The notes under the pieces: model-generated
Database searches by the model: none
What the model saw: only the letters and a program-made list of their open reading frames with translations
Told to the model about the DNA's origin: nothing
Assembly: GCF_910591885.1 (NCBI RefSeq)
Contig: NC_063277.1
Location: 1,116,001 to 1,180,000 of the forward strand
DNA from: Bombus terrestris
Lineage: Eukaryota; Arthropoda; Insecta; Hymenoptera; Apidae
DNA length: 64,000 bases
Reading direction: 5' to 3'
Made by a program: the position numbers and the translations under genes
In this document: positions 13,442-26,294 of the stretch, piece by piece
Layout of the letters: every line of letters starts with the position of its first letter
How positions within the stretch are numbered: position 1 is the first letter of the stretch

Positions 13442-16400
13442 GATACCTTACTTGTAGACCTCTCGTAGTAAATAAGCATTTGAAAGATAATAAGCAACGA
13501 TCAGAGGATATCTCATTAAATATTGTAAGTATGAATGGGAATCTTCCAAGAATTTGCATAATACTTCTTCATCGTTAGATTCTATAATTTTATAAAGTGT
13601 TAATTATAATTTTAAAAAGCTTGAAAGAATCAAAGTATTTATAACGCTGTAATAAATTACCATTTTTTCGAGTCATAAAAATTTTTTGTGTTTCCAATTT
13701 GCGAATCGAGTTCTTGAATAACGTATCTATTATCTCAACTTGGCCTATCGCGTAAAAATTGCAAACGTTATTAAACGAGATCGTTTGATCGTTTCGCTTA
13801 TGCGACCAGGCAAATATGTATCTCGTGGTGTTAATATAAAGTTCCATCTGCTGCCTGGGTGAATCGTTTCGATAAGAAGTGACGATAAGTCCGCTCGAGT
13901 TTACACGACAGAGGGTCGAAAGGTCAATATTGCCAGCCCATCGAACTTATCTCTGTGTCACAGGTCTTCACTCGCGATGCGTATACACACGCACGTGTAT
14001 GCCATCGGGAGGAAAATTCTCTAGGGGTTGGCGATGCGTGCTCAGTGCTTAGTACTCAGTGCTCAGTTTTCTTCCTCGTCGTGTTATTATCTTATCCGTG
14101 CCCTCACGCATCGCCATCAACCGATCGTATTTTATTAAAAACGGAAGTCACGTACGCTGCAAACTCGATATTCACGTGCTTTCATCGTTGTTTATTATCT
14201 AACGTAATTTGTCTTTTTCGTGGCAACTCGATTTATCGGGTAGTCAGGAATTCGAAAAGTAATCAAGTGTTCGCGTCGATGCTAGAAATTTGCTGAAAAG
14301 CAATATTTCGTCACGGCGAAATAACACGTGCTATGAAAATCCTTGTAGATGAACAGGCGCGCGATGCTTGCGATGCAAACGCGCTTCCACAAGTGTATAT
14401 CTCGGTTGGGAGGCGAATACTTTTTAAAAATCACGAGACCAGAAAGCGTATATCGAATAAAACAGAAATACTCCGCGTTTATGCCATACTGATAAATTTT
14501 TTATGAAAGTTATTTCGTCTGCTCCACCACGCGGAAGATGCGGCAACAATAGCGGCCGTTGCTATCCCCGCGACCCCTTACCCGGCAACCCGGCCAGCAT
14601 TATTTCGAAACTCTCGTTCGACGTGACGTGTAATGAAGCCAACCTGCCGGGCCAGCGTACGCTAGGGGGTGGCGGAGAAGAGAAAAACTTTTTCCCCGTC
14701 GAATTTTATTTACACGAGCCAGATAAGCAGGATACCACGAATACCACTCTAAAAGTTAGAGCTACCAGTCACCGTCTATGACCGGAGAACCGTTGGTCGA
14801 TGATTCTAGCGATACCATTCGAAACCTTCCCAACCTTGCGATTTTCACGTTCTACTAAACTATAATGGTGCAATGTTGAAGGAGAAGAAGCAACGGCGAG
14901 CAACCAAATAACGCGAGCAATGTACAGATTGAACGAGCACAAGCGATGTTTCAGGTTCTCCCTAGTACCTACAAGGTAGTCGCAAAACAATTCCTCTCTA
15001 ACCAGGTCAGTTGATCATAATGAGTATCGCTCAAGGATGTCATACAATATATTCCTCGAGAAAGGGGTTCTATTACGTTCTAATGAGCGACGGCTGCGTC
15101 TCTTCCGCTATCCAGCTTTTCACCCAGAAACAATAGATCCAGCTACGTTTCGATCGTAAGGATTTTTGAATTTAATATTCCAGAGAGCGTGCACGTAGCG
15201 GATCCTCGTCCTTTTCTGTCGCACTCGACCGCTACGTATATGCGATTCAGGATCACGGGCTGGTGCTATATTATGCGTAGTTCATACCGCGACGTAGCGT
15301 ATCATTGTTCCGGGAAACAGAGGAATTCCATTACCGGTTGGCAACTGAACTCTCTGTCGAGGCTGCGTTTTAGTTGCGGTCGACGAAGCGAGTCCTCCGT
15401 GCCCTCGTCCGCGCGACTGCACCCTCTCGACCCTCCTCTCCTTCCACTCCTCTCCGTTCCCTTTCATCTCCGCTCTGTCTGCCTGTCAGTGGCGCTATCC
15501 TGCAGGGATGGAGGACCGGCAATCTCCGTCAAATGTTTCTGTGTGTTAAATGCGCGGCCACCGGTGCCCGGCTCCTGAGCGTGTGACAAACTACGCTCGA
15601 TGTATCGCCCGATTGCTACGCCAAAAATAATGGAGGGGCGGAGAACCCCACAGGAAACAGTGCGGAGTGAAATGAGAAATTTTGACAAAATTTTTGTATT
15701 CGATGGTGAGATGTCAGCGCGGATCGCACCGGCGCGGCATGAGAGTTTGTATTACCATCGAATGCAACTTCGGTGACGAATTAAAAATCGGAGAACAAAA
15801 TAATAGCGGAAGCGACAGTCGAGGCGTTTCGAACTTGTTTCAATGGAAATTTAGGGATTTTACGATACTTGAAAAGGAGATAAAAGGTACGAAATAATAT
15901 TTTGTCGTTATATACGTTCTTCCGGTCAAAGATTTCAATCGACGTAATAATGTTTCAAGACTGTAACGACTTCCTAACACTCTTACAGCTTTGTTTCGTT
16001 TTCCATAAATGTCGTAATACCTACGAATAATAGCGTACACTCGCATCTCCAAGTTCAAATTCTTCAAGAAAATGAAAAACCCAATTCTGCTTTTATCTCG
16101 TTTAAACGTTTGCTTCCCTATTTCAAACATTTTCGCTTGATCTTACCTCAATATCATCTTTCTTAAAACTGACTTAAGAACTCGGATAATAAAAATCCAA
16201 CGAGAAAACTTCGGGAAACTCTTCGACGAAAAAGTATAAGTCCATTTAAATGTTCAACCTCCACTTAGCATGGATATATGTCGTTCGAACTTCGGAAAGA
16301 TTTCACCAATTATCACCGAACAGTTCGTTTTCCGTCTTTTCTTCGAAATCATCCTTTTATTTTCCCATGGAGCTTCGGCCATCTCCCTATAATTCATTCA

Positions 16401-17770
16401 GAAGAGAATTTCTGCCTGCGGCATAATTCATATCTCGAAACATTTTTGCACGGAAACTGCGAGAAATACCGGTCCGTCCTTGTTGCGCGCTATATTTTTC
16501 TTCGACCTGCTTTTATATCTTGCTTTTGCCGTGATTCGGCTCCTTTCGCCACGAATAACGCCTCGACCCGGCTGTGTCCTCCTCGACGCGCTTGCATCGC
16601 GCCTCGTGGAATGCAAATGAATCAGTATCCAGGTGCTTTATATTCTACTTGGAATTGCCGCGCCATAGCCACCAAAAGTCACTAAGAGTTTTCAAACTGC
16701 GAAAGCGAATCGCAAGTTGGAACACCACCGCGTACCTTCTTGTAGCTCTCGTATCCGTGAAATAATTTCATTAAGTCTATTATTTTCATTTTCTAAAAGC
16801 GTTCTATAACTGGGAATTATTAAATAGCTATTTCACAATTAGTTAAAAGTGCACAGTTCTCGCATATTTTACACATTCGTGCTGACACGAAATAGCGAAG
16901 CATTAGGTAAATCGCGCCAAAAATTGTCACGTAACGTAATAGAAATTTCAACTTCTCGGTAGTCGTGCTTCTGCCTAACTTATGCCAGCACGTATAAATT
17001 TCGAGAGTAATAGTTTTGCGTTTCCATGGAATTCTTACCGACTTAGACTTTCGAAAGACGTACGCGACCTGTTGCTCGCCCTGATTCGTGTGTGTGCAAA
17101 TGCGAGCGTGTATATACGCTATGAAGGAAACATTTCAATATGCGTTATGCCGCGACTTCTGTGAAATTGGATTTGTAACGTGGACGTATGGAGTGCGGTT
17201 GTTTCAAAGCGTTGCTTATCCGGTTCCATGCAGGAATTTTCATATATCAAAATTTTTCGAGTTAGAAGAAATACTCCTTACATTGGGGTTTCTTCGTATT
17301 TATCGTTGAAGCCAATTTTATGGGATTACCTATTTTTTGATTCGTAAAGAGATATTTTGTATTTTAAAAGAATCGTCAAAATGAATTCTTACGCGTAGAA
17401 TTAACTTTTTAAAAAGAGATTAATCTGTTTCGACGATCTATTTCAATGAATTTCATCGTAAACGTACGGCGTTAAAGCTTCTGGAGTAGAAAAAGGTACT
17501 TTCTTAGAAAGACATAAACGTATATTTAACTATAAGTTACATTTTGAGTTTAAATTACCACATAGATATTAGCGTTTCAAAACTAAAAAATAATTAGCTT
17601 CTTAGGTACGATGCGCCTACTATAATGGCCTTCGCGGATGTCATCTTATATTACGACGTGCCACTATAGTGGCTCACTCTACTATTCATTCGCCCACTGT
17701 TTGAACTAAATGATGTATTTCATTCGTCTTGCCTCACACTTCACACTCCTCGCAATATTTTACAACAGTG
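13442..17770. other. Non-coding stretch with GC-richer islands
   Basis: Mostly AT-rich. Two GC-richer patches stand out: 14515-14680 (CCCGCGACCCC, CCCGGCAACCCGG) and 15360-15640, a CpG-containing, pyrimidine-rich patch that could be a promoter-like island. Overlapping frames on both strands in these patches follow from their composition. At 17630-17680 two related words, ACTATAATGGCC and the near-palindrome CCACTATAGTGGC, lie 30 bases apart just before the first piggyBac-type MITE. Confidence 0.4.
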
Positions 17771-18115
17771 TTAACACTTTACTGGCCGCTAGCGGTTCAA
17801 CAGCATACGCACGTCCGATCGGCAACTCAGGCGCAAATTCTCTCTGGCGCCGACTCTGTTTCGGTTTAGACTTTTCAATACCATTCTTTTCGTTCATCGC
17901 GAACGATAAGTTTTTCAAATTGGTATGAAACTGTGGGAACTTACAAAGCAACGCAACTGACACAACTGAGCAAGGTACCTTAGTACTAAATGACAAATTA
18001 CTGCTTAAATAATGAGAAAGATTATCGGCGACAAAAAGCCGATTAAGAGGCTATCGGTCGGTAACCGTCAGCGACAAAAAACTGATTAATCGGCTATCGA
18101 TCGGTAAAGTGTTAA
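17771..18115. mobile_element. piggyBac-type MITE, copy 1
   Basis: The element is bounded by TTAA on both sides and has terminal inverted repeats CACTTTAC / GTAAAGTG, so the two edges read TTAACACTTTAC and GTAAAGTGTTAA. TTAA target duplication is the signature of the piggyBac superfamily. It is 345 bp long and has no transposase frame, so it would depend on a transposase supplied elsewhere. It aligns along its whole length with the copy at 18880-19181. It carries an extra tandem duplication of about 43 bp next to its right end (the GCGACAAAAA...CGGTCGGTAA block occurs twice), which accounts exactly for the length difference between the copies. Confidence 0.85.
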
Positions 18116-18648
18116 CGATATACAGACAGAAAATATAGTCCTTGTTTTTGATACGCCAGTATCAGATATCAATTGTTGTTTTCCGTTAAAATAAATGTGC
18201 TATTATTACATGCTCTTTTTAACATACCGATCGGTATCCTTATAATTTTTGAGAATCTTCAACCTCAAAATGTCGCTTCAAAATAGAAAACGAAGGACAA
18301 ATAAAACGTTTTACTATATTTTTTAAATTCATGATTCCTTAGTATACTATTGCTAAAGATTGATGTGAAAAGTTTTGCTTTGGAAAATTTTAGCGAAATA
18401 AAAAATTTCAATTATTTGTAATTCTACGAAAAAGGTTGAAATATTCTACTATGTTGTTTTAATCAATTTTTTACTATTGTATTATCACAATATATGCGAT
18501 ATTGCTTCATTTACACGTTATTACCGCACAAAAGGTAACATGGTAATCATGGCGGATAACGTGAAACGAATATAACCTATACAGGTAGAAAACATGAATT
18601 AGATGGTACTATTAAGTACTACTCAAAAGGCAGGGTATGCTAATAAAG
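18116..18648. other. Spacer between MITE copies
   Basis: AT-rich DNA between the first MITE and the 61-bp repeat. No frame, repeat end or RNA gene is recognised. Confidence 0.5.
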
Positions 18649-18709
18649 GGATGAGAGACATAAAAGAACTTTTTACCTGCTTGTGGTGCACCGTTATGTA
18701 GCTCTTTAA
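18649..18709. repeat. 61-bp sharply bounded repeat, copy 1
   Basis: This 61-bp segment recurs at 20497-20557 in the same orientation with 4 mismatches and no gaps. Similarity stops abruptly on both sides. It contains the 8-bp palindrome GGTGCACC and a TTTTTACCTGC core; in copy 2 a T replaces one C of the palindrome. There are no terminal inverted repeats or target duplication, so it is not an obvious transposon. Confidence 0.8.
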
Positions 18710-18879
18710 TAGACTAAATAAGTACTCTTATGTTTGTAGTGCATCGACACGTCGTTAGGTGGCCTACAAGATATTTGTTTCCTCGCTAGTTGTCGCAAGT
18801 TGTTTTTCGCTAGTTTGTACGTTGCATTGTATATGGAAAACAAAACATACCTGATATACTTCCTTCGGTAATACATCTA

Positions 18880-19181
18880 TTAACACTTTACTGTCTGCTA
18901 GCGGTTCAACAACATACGTACGCTTAACCGGCAGCTCAGGCGCAGATTCTCCCTAACGCCGGCTCTGTTTCAGTTTAGATTCTCCAATACCATTCTTTTC
19001 GTTCATCGCGAACGGTAAGTTTTTCAAATTGGTATAAAACTGTGGGAGCTTATAAAGCAACGCAACTGACGCAACTGAGCAAGGTACCTTAGTACTAAAT
19101 AACAAATTACTGCTCAAATAATGAGAAAGATTGTGGGCGACAAAAAGCCGATTAAGAGGCTATCGGTCGGTAAAGTGTTAA
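18880..19181. mobile_element. piggyBac-type MITE, copy 2
   Basis: This is a 302-bp element with TTAA at each edge and the same CACTTTAC / GTAAAGTG ends as the copy at 17771. The interior matches that copy with scattered substitutions but lacks its 43-bp tandem duplication. It is non-autonomous, with no transposase frame. It lies in the same orientation only about 765 bp from its sister, which suggests either local insertion or duplication of the whole block. Confidence 0.85.
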
Positions 19182-20496
19182 AATTAGAACGATGCAGTGA
19201 AGTGTTAGCGTGGCCCCTGCGCAAAGATGACCGATGCGCAACCGTGAGGTGTTCCATCGAAATATGTGTAGTATGTGCGTAGCAGCATTCCTGAAACAAA
19301 AGGAAAGAAATGTCACGTGGCAAGAAATGAGACTAGAATAGTAGTGAAACACATGAGAAATACATGAAATTGTTATCTATGAACATCTTGTAAATCACAT
19401 GTTAAATAAATACAGAAATTTCTCTATTTCATCATCTCTACATGTAACGAAAGCGTTTCTACATATTTATTTCGGAGATTACGATCCACAATTCTTAACA
19501 CGTAATATGCATTCGGCGTAACCAAAATCTAATATGATAAATAGTTTGTTTTATTGTTTAAACGACTTAAAGTTTGTGAAAGAGGAAGTCATATAGGACT
19601 TCCATCTTTCTTCAATTACGATATTTCTCGGAGTAAAACATTTATTTCACGAGTACACCGTACCCCGGCCTCCTATATCGGGGTTCCACGCACTCGTACC
19701 GTAGAAATAATGGTCCCAGTAAGTATATCGGCATAGCAAACTACGCGTAACACGTTGGACAACTTGATAATAACTTGCAGCCTCGAGTTTCGGAACACCA
19801 AATTTATTTTGCAGTGATCGAACATCCGGGATACGAAAGATTCCTAATAAACGACTTCCGTTTCTGGAAAATTCAAAATATCAAAAGTTCACCCTTAGAC
19901 TGTAAACGTTTTTACGTTACTCTAACTATAACTCTAACTCCGACTTTCGTGTCCGATGCATTTTTCAGTGGGTAAAACTTGTTAGAAGAATCCCAAAAAG
20001 TTCGTATGATATCTTCAAATGTCTTGGATTAGGGTTATCATAAAACATTTATCAAATAATTTTTTTTAGCCAAGGGGCTGGAAAGGTTTCCTATCTGCTC
20101 CCTTGAGAGAAACTCAACTCGATCAAAATAACTTGGACATGAAATACCCGCCTCTACAGCTCAAGGGTTAAATTTTCTTCATCTCTTATATTCTTGTACA
20201 CTCTTTTCCTTGAACAATACAACAACAGATTATTACATCGCGACTGAAGGCATAGGTGAACGAATAATCTTCTATATTAACGAAAATACACAAAAGCAGT
20301 TGAACACTTTCATAGAATTTTAGATAATTTTTTCACACTTTTCATAAACATATTAATATGTGTCATAGGAAGCATGAAATTTCATTAGCACTCTAATGAG
20401 ACTCGAAACTTCCAAACGTTTTATATAACACATATAACATATACATAAATGCTTTCTATGGAAGATCCAAATAACTTTACAAGCTACCGTAACGAT
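19182..20496. other. Non-coding stretch, nothing recognised
   Basis: Includes a slightly GC-richer patch at 19660-19700 and a poly-T run near 20062-20068. No reading frame looks coding and no repeat partner was found in the window. Confidence 0.45.
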
Positions 20497-20557
20497 GGAT
20501 GAGAGACACGAAGGAACTTTTTACCTGCTTGTGGTGCACTGTTATGTAGCTCTTTAA
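20497..20557. repeat. 61-bp sharply bounded repeat, copy 2
   Basis: Second copy of the block at 18649-18709, differing at four positions, with unrelated flanks. It lies about 1.3 kb beyond the second MITE, so the pair is not simply part of the MITE duplication. Confidence 0.8.
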
Positions 20558-21433
20558 GAACTTAATTCGCAGCCATTTTCGATACTCTGAAAACCCGTAA
20601 CCGTTATAGAAGAAGCGTATAGCGCGAATATTGCAGAATTGAGTGGAATGTTATTTACGACGGCAACACGGTAATCAGTTTAGCAAACTCTAACGCATTT
20701 TCAACTTCAGGCGGCTCTCTTTTGCTAATTGCGTTGTCACAATTCTCTGTGCACAGGACTGTAGTATGGACCGAATAATAGTTTAACGAGTTTATGGCAT
20801 TCTTAGAGCGAAATTCGCGACCTGTTGCACTCGTAGAAACATCGGTACGACAGAAACGATATCGGCGTGTTAGAAGTTGAAAAATTAGTATTCTTCCAAC
20901 AATATAAATTTGTTAGCATCGTTAATCGTAGAAGTCGAGTTAACTCGTCGCTCAAATTCCCAATCGCATGTACTTAATTTCTACCCACGACGAAAAAAGT
21001 TTCTATGAAAAACATTTTACAGGTATAACGTTGAATGATAACTTTCCCGTCGCTCTTTGAATCTCTCGTAAATCAAATGCCATCATAAAACCTGTTTGAT
21101 TTATTATGAACAGATGAAAACGAAAAGTCCATTCATGATCATCGTCGACTGTGCTTGTTAATAATCGTAACGATTGCAACTGCATTTACTTTTGTATATG
21201 TAATTTTAAATATGAATGCAGCCATTTTGTAGACGATGATATTAATTTAACGACCCAGCCCGATTTTCTTGCTACTGAATTCGCGACCTGTTGCACAACC
21301 AGAAGATATGACATTTATGCACTCTTAAATTCCTCGTAGCGATATTAAATTAGTAATTCATCCGTATAACTGCCTCCGTTTTGTGTCTTTCGATTAGTTT
21401 GAAAGTTCCATCCTGTACAAGTAACTTCAGAAC
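20558..21433. other. Non-coding stretch, nothing recognised
   Basis: AT-rich DNA with short chance frames. The phrase GCGACCTGTTGCAC occurs twice (about 20817 and 21284), each after an aattcgcga-like context. It is too short to interpret. Confidence 0.45.
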
Positions 21434-21558
21434 ATGAAAATACAGAAAATACAGAAAATACTGAAAATACTGAAAATACTGAAAATACTGAAAATACTGA
21501 AAATACTGAAAATACAGAAAATACAGAAGATACAGAAGATACAGAAAATACAGAAAAA
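21434..21558. repeat. 9-bp minisatellite (GAAAATACW)n
   Basis: About thirteen units of GAAAATACA or GAAAATACT in tandem, with GAAGATACA variants near the right end. The variants are grouped: TACA units at both ends, TACT units in the middle. Because the period is a multiple of three, the array stays open in several frames on both strands and produces Ile/Lys- and Phe/Ser/Val-type periodic peptides. These are artefacts of the repeat. Confidence 0.95.
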
Positions 21559-24500
21559 TCTTGCAGAAACGACAGAGATAGAATATGATAAAACAACAAT
21601 AGAAAAAGTAAAAATATTTAAGAAACGGAAGATCAAGTATCGTGGACTGAAAAATATAAGAATAGAAATAATGATGCTACGCCTATGGATCGAATTCGCT
21701 TCGATCTTATTCAGATTTGAAAATTGCCGTAACAATTGCCTTTTGTCGCATTTATTCGACCGATCTACGTCAAAATGCGTGACATTCGAGCGGGAAATTC
21801 GTCCGTTGCATGAACTTCAATTAGCGACCTTTCGTCGGTAAAACCTGCAATAAAAGCGATCGCAGATTCTGTCCCTATGTAGCTTCACATTCGAACGAGC
21901 ACGATCGGATGCTCCATTCAGCCGTTTCATTCATTTACAAAGGTCGAAGGGAATTTTTGTGCCCGATAACGAAACTAACGTTACGGAATTTTGGCAATAA
22001 ATGCGAAAGAAAAACCGACGTTACACGTTATAATGTTAGACGCGTTGATTGAAAAAGAGAATAATTTGATTCTGGTACTAGTAACCAGTAAAGCATACGT
22101 TTCGTCTCTAAAGTATTAAAACATCGTTGTCGCCAGGCGGAAAACATTTATATAAATAAAGAACAAATATTTAAATACGGAAAGGTTACTAGGTCGTGTA
22201 AATTTAACACGCTTCTCGGCTATAAAGGGAATAACAAACAAAAATATGCAAATAATAAATAAAACGTATACAATCTAGAAACACAGCATACACGTGCTGC
22301 TAAAATATAATATTCTCTGTATATTAAAAAAGCCTAAAACTGTTCCTTTAGGCATTTCCTGCATATAAATCTTTACGGCGTGTATTTTGCGTACACTGTA
22401 TTAGTATACACAACCAATATGACGTAGACGAGGCAATAATGACGAGGGAAAATAATTTATTTATTACAGCATTTAGTGCCGTGTATCGCTATCGATCGGT
22501 CGGTTCTTGAGTAGTCAACGATCGATCAACGCATTGTACACACATTCTTTATTTAGGTACAGCTATATATTTGACAAGTGCATTTAATTACAGCCCTTAG
22601 TTATCCATAAAAGGGTGTTAATCGACAAATACTGAGTACACCATGCACAGAACAAAAAAATATACTATACCGTTCGAAGGTTCAAATCGCTTATTGTTCG
22701 TTGTTCAATGTGTTACAATGAAGCAATGGTTACTTCTATTTAACATCCTATCTTACATTATGGCCAGTAAACAATACCATTTCGAAATAAGTCGATCGAC
22801 GATGGTTTCATAGTAGGCAGATATTTTTCATTGGAATTCCGTGTATGATAATACGGAACGGTTTCAAAAAAGCAACATTGTTTTTGTATGGACGAGCATA
22901 CTTGCTCAAGCCAGGGCAACTCGATTAACAAAAAATTTACTTTACGATTTCCTCCGGGATTCTATTTCGCTGAAACAAACCGTTGTCAAATATTCGTTTC
23001 GCCTTTTGTCTTGGATGATCGCGCAAAATAGACAGCGACCGAGCGCAAAATAATGCACAATGCTGTGCACCGAGCTGTCAGAACCAATGCGATGCCGTCA
23101 CAAAATTATCGACACTCGTCAAATATCGCAAAAACGCCACGAAGGGACTCAACATAATCATGCGCGTGGTGCACTGCGATCTCGTTCAACGAAAGCCTCT
23201 GTCGTAATTATCCACAGCATAACACGTGTTACTATGATTCGAAACGGTCAAGATTGCCTAACTCAAGTTAGTTACGTGCGAATCATCCGTACCGTCGTTG
23301 TTTCAAACCTCACTCGTTCAGAAAAGCATTTTTCATTCTTGGAAAAAAGTGTATATTAGTGTACACCATGGTGGCTGATCGGTACACGTTGTCGCCGTCA
23401 AAACTGTATCAGTGAATGGCGTATATGGCTATGATCGAAACGCGAAATGAAGACATTATTTAATTCATTGTTATTTATCTTATTGTGGATAAAAGTCAGT
23501 CATCTATCAAATTAATGGATCATAAGGTAGATCTTTTATTTGCTGTTCGTTTACAAATACGAAACTGGGTCTGTTTCGTGTATGGTTCCTCGTTGGTACA
23601 TACGAAATGTCGTTTCTACGAATATCTCATCGACCAATTAAAAGATTCCCGCGTGAATTTTTGAAAATTTATTCGAACGATCGTGTCTCTCGCGTAAGAA
23701 TGGCCTAATCGGCCGGTATCGTGACAAACTTGTAACAGCAACGCTGATGGAGAATGTAGGAGACACGCTGCGGCTCCTTATTGCTAAACACCCAAAACCG
23801 CGCAATATTGGCCGGACGTTACACTTGCCAAGAGTGGGTGTGTCGCGCGTGTGATGTGGCAAACCGTCGCTCTTTGTCGCGCTTCGACGATTTGCATCGT
23901 TGATTTCTGGCATCGTAGACACGTGCTTTCAAGGAAAATGTGCTCTCACGTACTGATTCGTTCTTGCATTAAAGATAGCAAAAAAAAGGTATTGCGGTCG
24001 AAAAACGTACAGAAAAATTGATGAGAAACAATCGTACGATATACTCTGCAGTTATCAACTTTAAGTAAAGTTAAACTTTGAAATTCGTCCACTAGAGGAA
24101 TAGAGGCCTCATAGGTCATACAATATGTCGTAATTCATCAAGGTCAAACTTAATTCCGTCAATGTAGTCGATTCGACGTTTATATGAAAGTAGTAAATAC
24201 AGGCGAACAGTAATGCGTTTAGATGAAAGGAAAAAACAGGATGTCACTTCCTGTATTTTTCTTTCTGTATTTTAGCCTGAAGCGTATCAATGAAATACAT
24301 GACATTAACTGTTCGTTGAAATAAGATTTCCCAACGGTGAGTGCAACATCCAAGTCGCCTGGAGGGCCTCGATGCTGGTCATGGAGATTGCTAGAAGGAA
24401 GGATGGCTGTGGGTGACGTGGGGTTAGCGTCAGGTTGCTAGCAACATTGGCAATATCCTGTTTTTCTAGGGCTGCGGAATTAAATATTTGTCGCGACGAA

Positions 24501-26274
24501 ACAAGAGTTACGTCGCAGTTCGTAGCCATCTCCGGGGGAATAGAAGGATACCCAAGCCAACGATACTAGCAACCCTTTGAGTGCCCCCCGGGCGCGGGCG
24601 TCGGGCGCCAGCCAATATACCAAGAAACGACCAATATCTCTGTTCCAATTTTCAAATAACAAAATTCGTAATCGACTTGGGTGGGACGTGTATCATCGTG
24701 CATTGGCTTGTCCTTCCATATGCGATCGATGTTTCTTTTCCGTAAGAGTGTTTGACGTTTGCACGTATACTCTTATTGTTTCCTAGATCATGCAGCGACT
24801 GCTTAGATTACAATGTATAGCATAATTTTCAATTTTTTTATTTTAATTTGTTATTACCTATTGCGAGATACTTGTATTTTACTCAAGGCACGTGGTTCCT
24901 ACGTACATGATTAAATAAATTACCATTAATTTATATCGCGAACCAAGTAAGACTGCCTATAAAAAAAATAACATAAGAAAGAAGAAAGGGGGAGAAAACA
25001 GAGGGTGAAAATAGGTATATGGGAAATCTATTTGATCGTCGCTCTAATGAAAGTTTTTATTCGCGAGATGCGTATTAAAAAACTGTTACATCGCAGAGTA
25101 TATTCGGAAAAGCAATCCGGTAAATTATTAGCTTGTTTTTGCGGCAAATCGATGGCTACCGTTTCATACAGAACTCCACTATAAAAATCCACTGAATTAT
25201 AGGTTTTTTGTATACATCCAATAAGATATATCGTTGCGATACCTGACCACCGCTCACCTGACTCACCCTTTTACTTTCCAAACCAACGTGTATCGTGTAT
25301 CCATATTGAGATGTACGGCACACTTTTGGAGATTGTTCAACTTGCTCGAAAGCCAACCAGCTGCGATCGTATATACTTGATTTCTCCATTAAAATTTTCC
25401 TCTACAGAAATTTTCGTCCCTCTTGCTTTTCGCGTAGCTCGCTGCGCATATCGTCCGTCCAATCGTATTCAGAACACCGATCGAAATGTCATCGAAGAAA
25501 CGAAAACCCTAATACCGTTAACGATATCTATGGTTACCCATGATCCGCTCATTAAAATCGTTATTAATTTTCAAACGAATCTGCTAATAACATCCACTTA
25601 GATTCGCGCTTTTACTAATTTAACATGGTTAAGTACAAGATGAATGTATCGATTGATATGTTGTTTGACTTAAATGAGTGACACTAAAATAGTTATGTAC
25701 AGCGTACTACTAACTTCGAATGAATCTAAGAAGATAAAAGGAATTTGTAATTTAGTGTTGCTGATTAAACTGCCTAATAATATGGAGAAGGTAGAAGAAA
25801 GTGCACGTACATTTGCGGAGGTATATAATGTACACCGAATAGCCCACGTAATACTAAACAGTTCAATATTTCGAAAACCACACGTTCGATATAATCGTTC
25901 TAGTTTTGAATTTTGTGGATCTCAGGAAATTTTGTTGATCATCGGTCATCTCCCTTTGAAGTCGGAACGGAGGTTAACTAAACCGAAGTAAATCAGAATT
26001 ATGAAGTACGTTAGAACAATTTCTTCGAAGCGACTTAATTTTGAAAAAATTAAATTCTTTCTATTATCATGTTACGTCGGTTAACGTCGACTACTACCGG
26101 CCCCTTTTACACTGTGGCAAATAAAGCATTTCCTGAAATCCAACTATATATCAACTTGTTTTTATTTCCTTTTCGCGTTCCGTTTCCCGCGTTTTCTCTC
26201 TTGCGTGTCCACAAACGTAGCAGGTGTAAAGAGACTTTAAAGCTGTATCAACAGTGTACCGAGCTTTCCGAGCT
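21559..26274. other. Long non-coding stretch, nothing recognised
   Basis: About 4.7 kb of AT-rich DNA. A small GC-rich knot lies at 24575-24615 (GCCCCCCGGGCGCGGGCGTC). Short frames near 23060, 23640 and 25670 have no splice context and unconvincing composition. No element ends, RNA gene or repeat array found. Confidence 0.4.
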
Positions 26275-26294
26275 ACATATATATATATATATAT
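26275..26294. repeat. (AT)n microsatellite
   Basis: About ten AT units without interruption. Confidence 0.85.

Noticed and set aside
15189..15578. 129-codon plus-strand frame with overlapping frames
   Set aside because: It lies in a GC- and pyrimidine-rich patch open in several frames on both strands. No domain.
16278..16685. 135-codon plus-strand open frame
   Set aside because: It begins at a weak ATG, mixes Cys, Trp and His like a random frame, overlaps a minus-strand frame in the same CpG-rich patch, and has no splice context.
17632..17680. Near-palindrome pair ACTATAATGGCC / CCACTATAGTGGC as an extra MITE
   Set aside because: The words are short and have no flanking duplication or partner copy in the window, so they are mentioned only in the regional note.
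21434..21841. 135-codon plus-strand frame starting in the 9-bp array
   Set aside because: Its first third is pure minisatellite translation and the rest has no coding character. The array is open on both strands.
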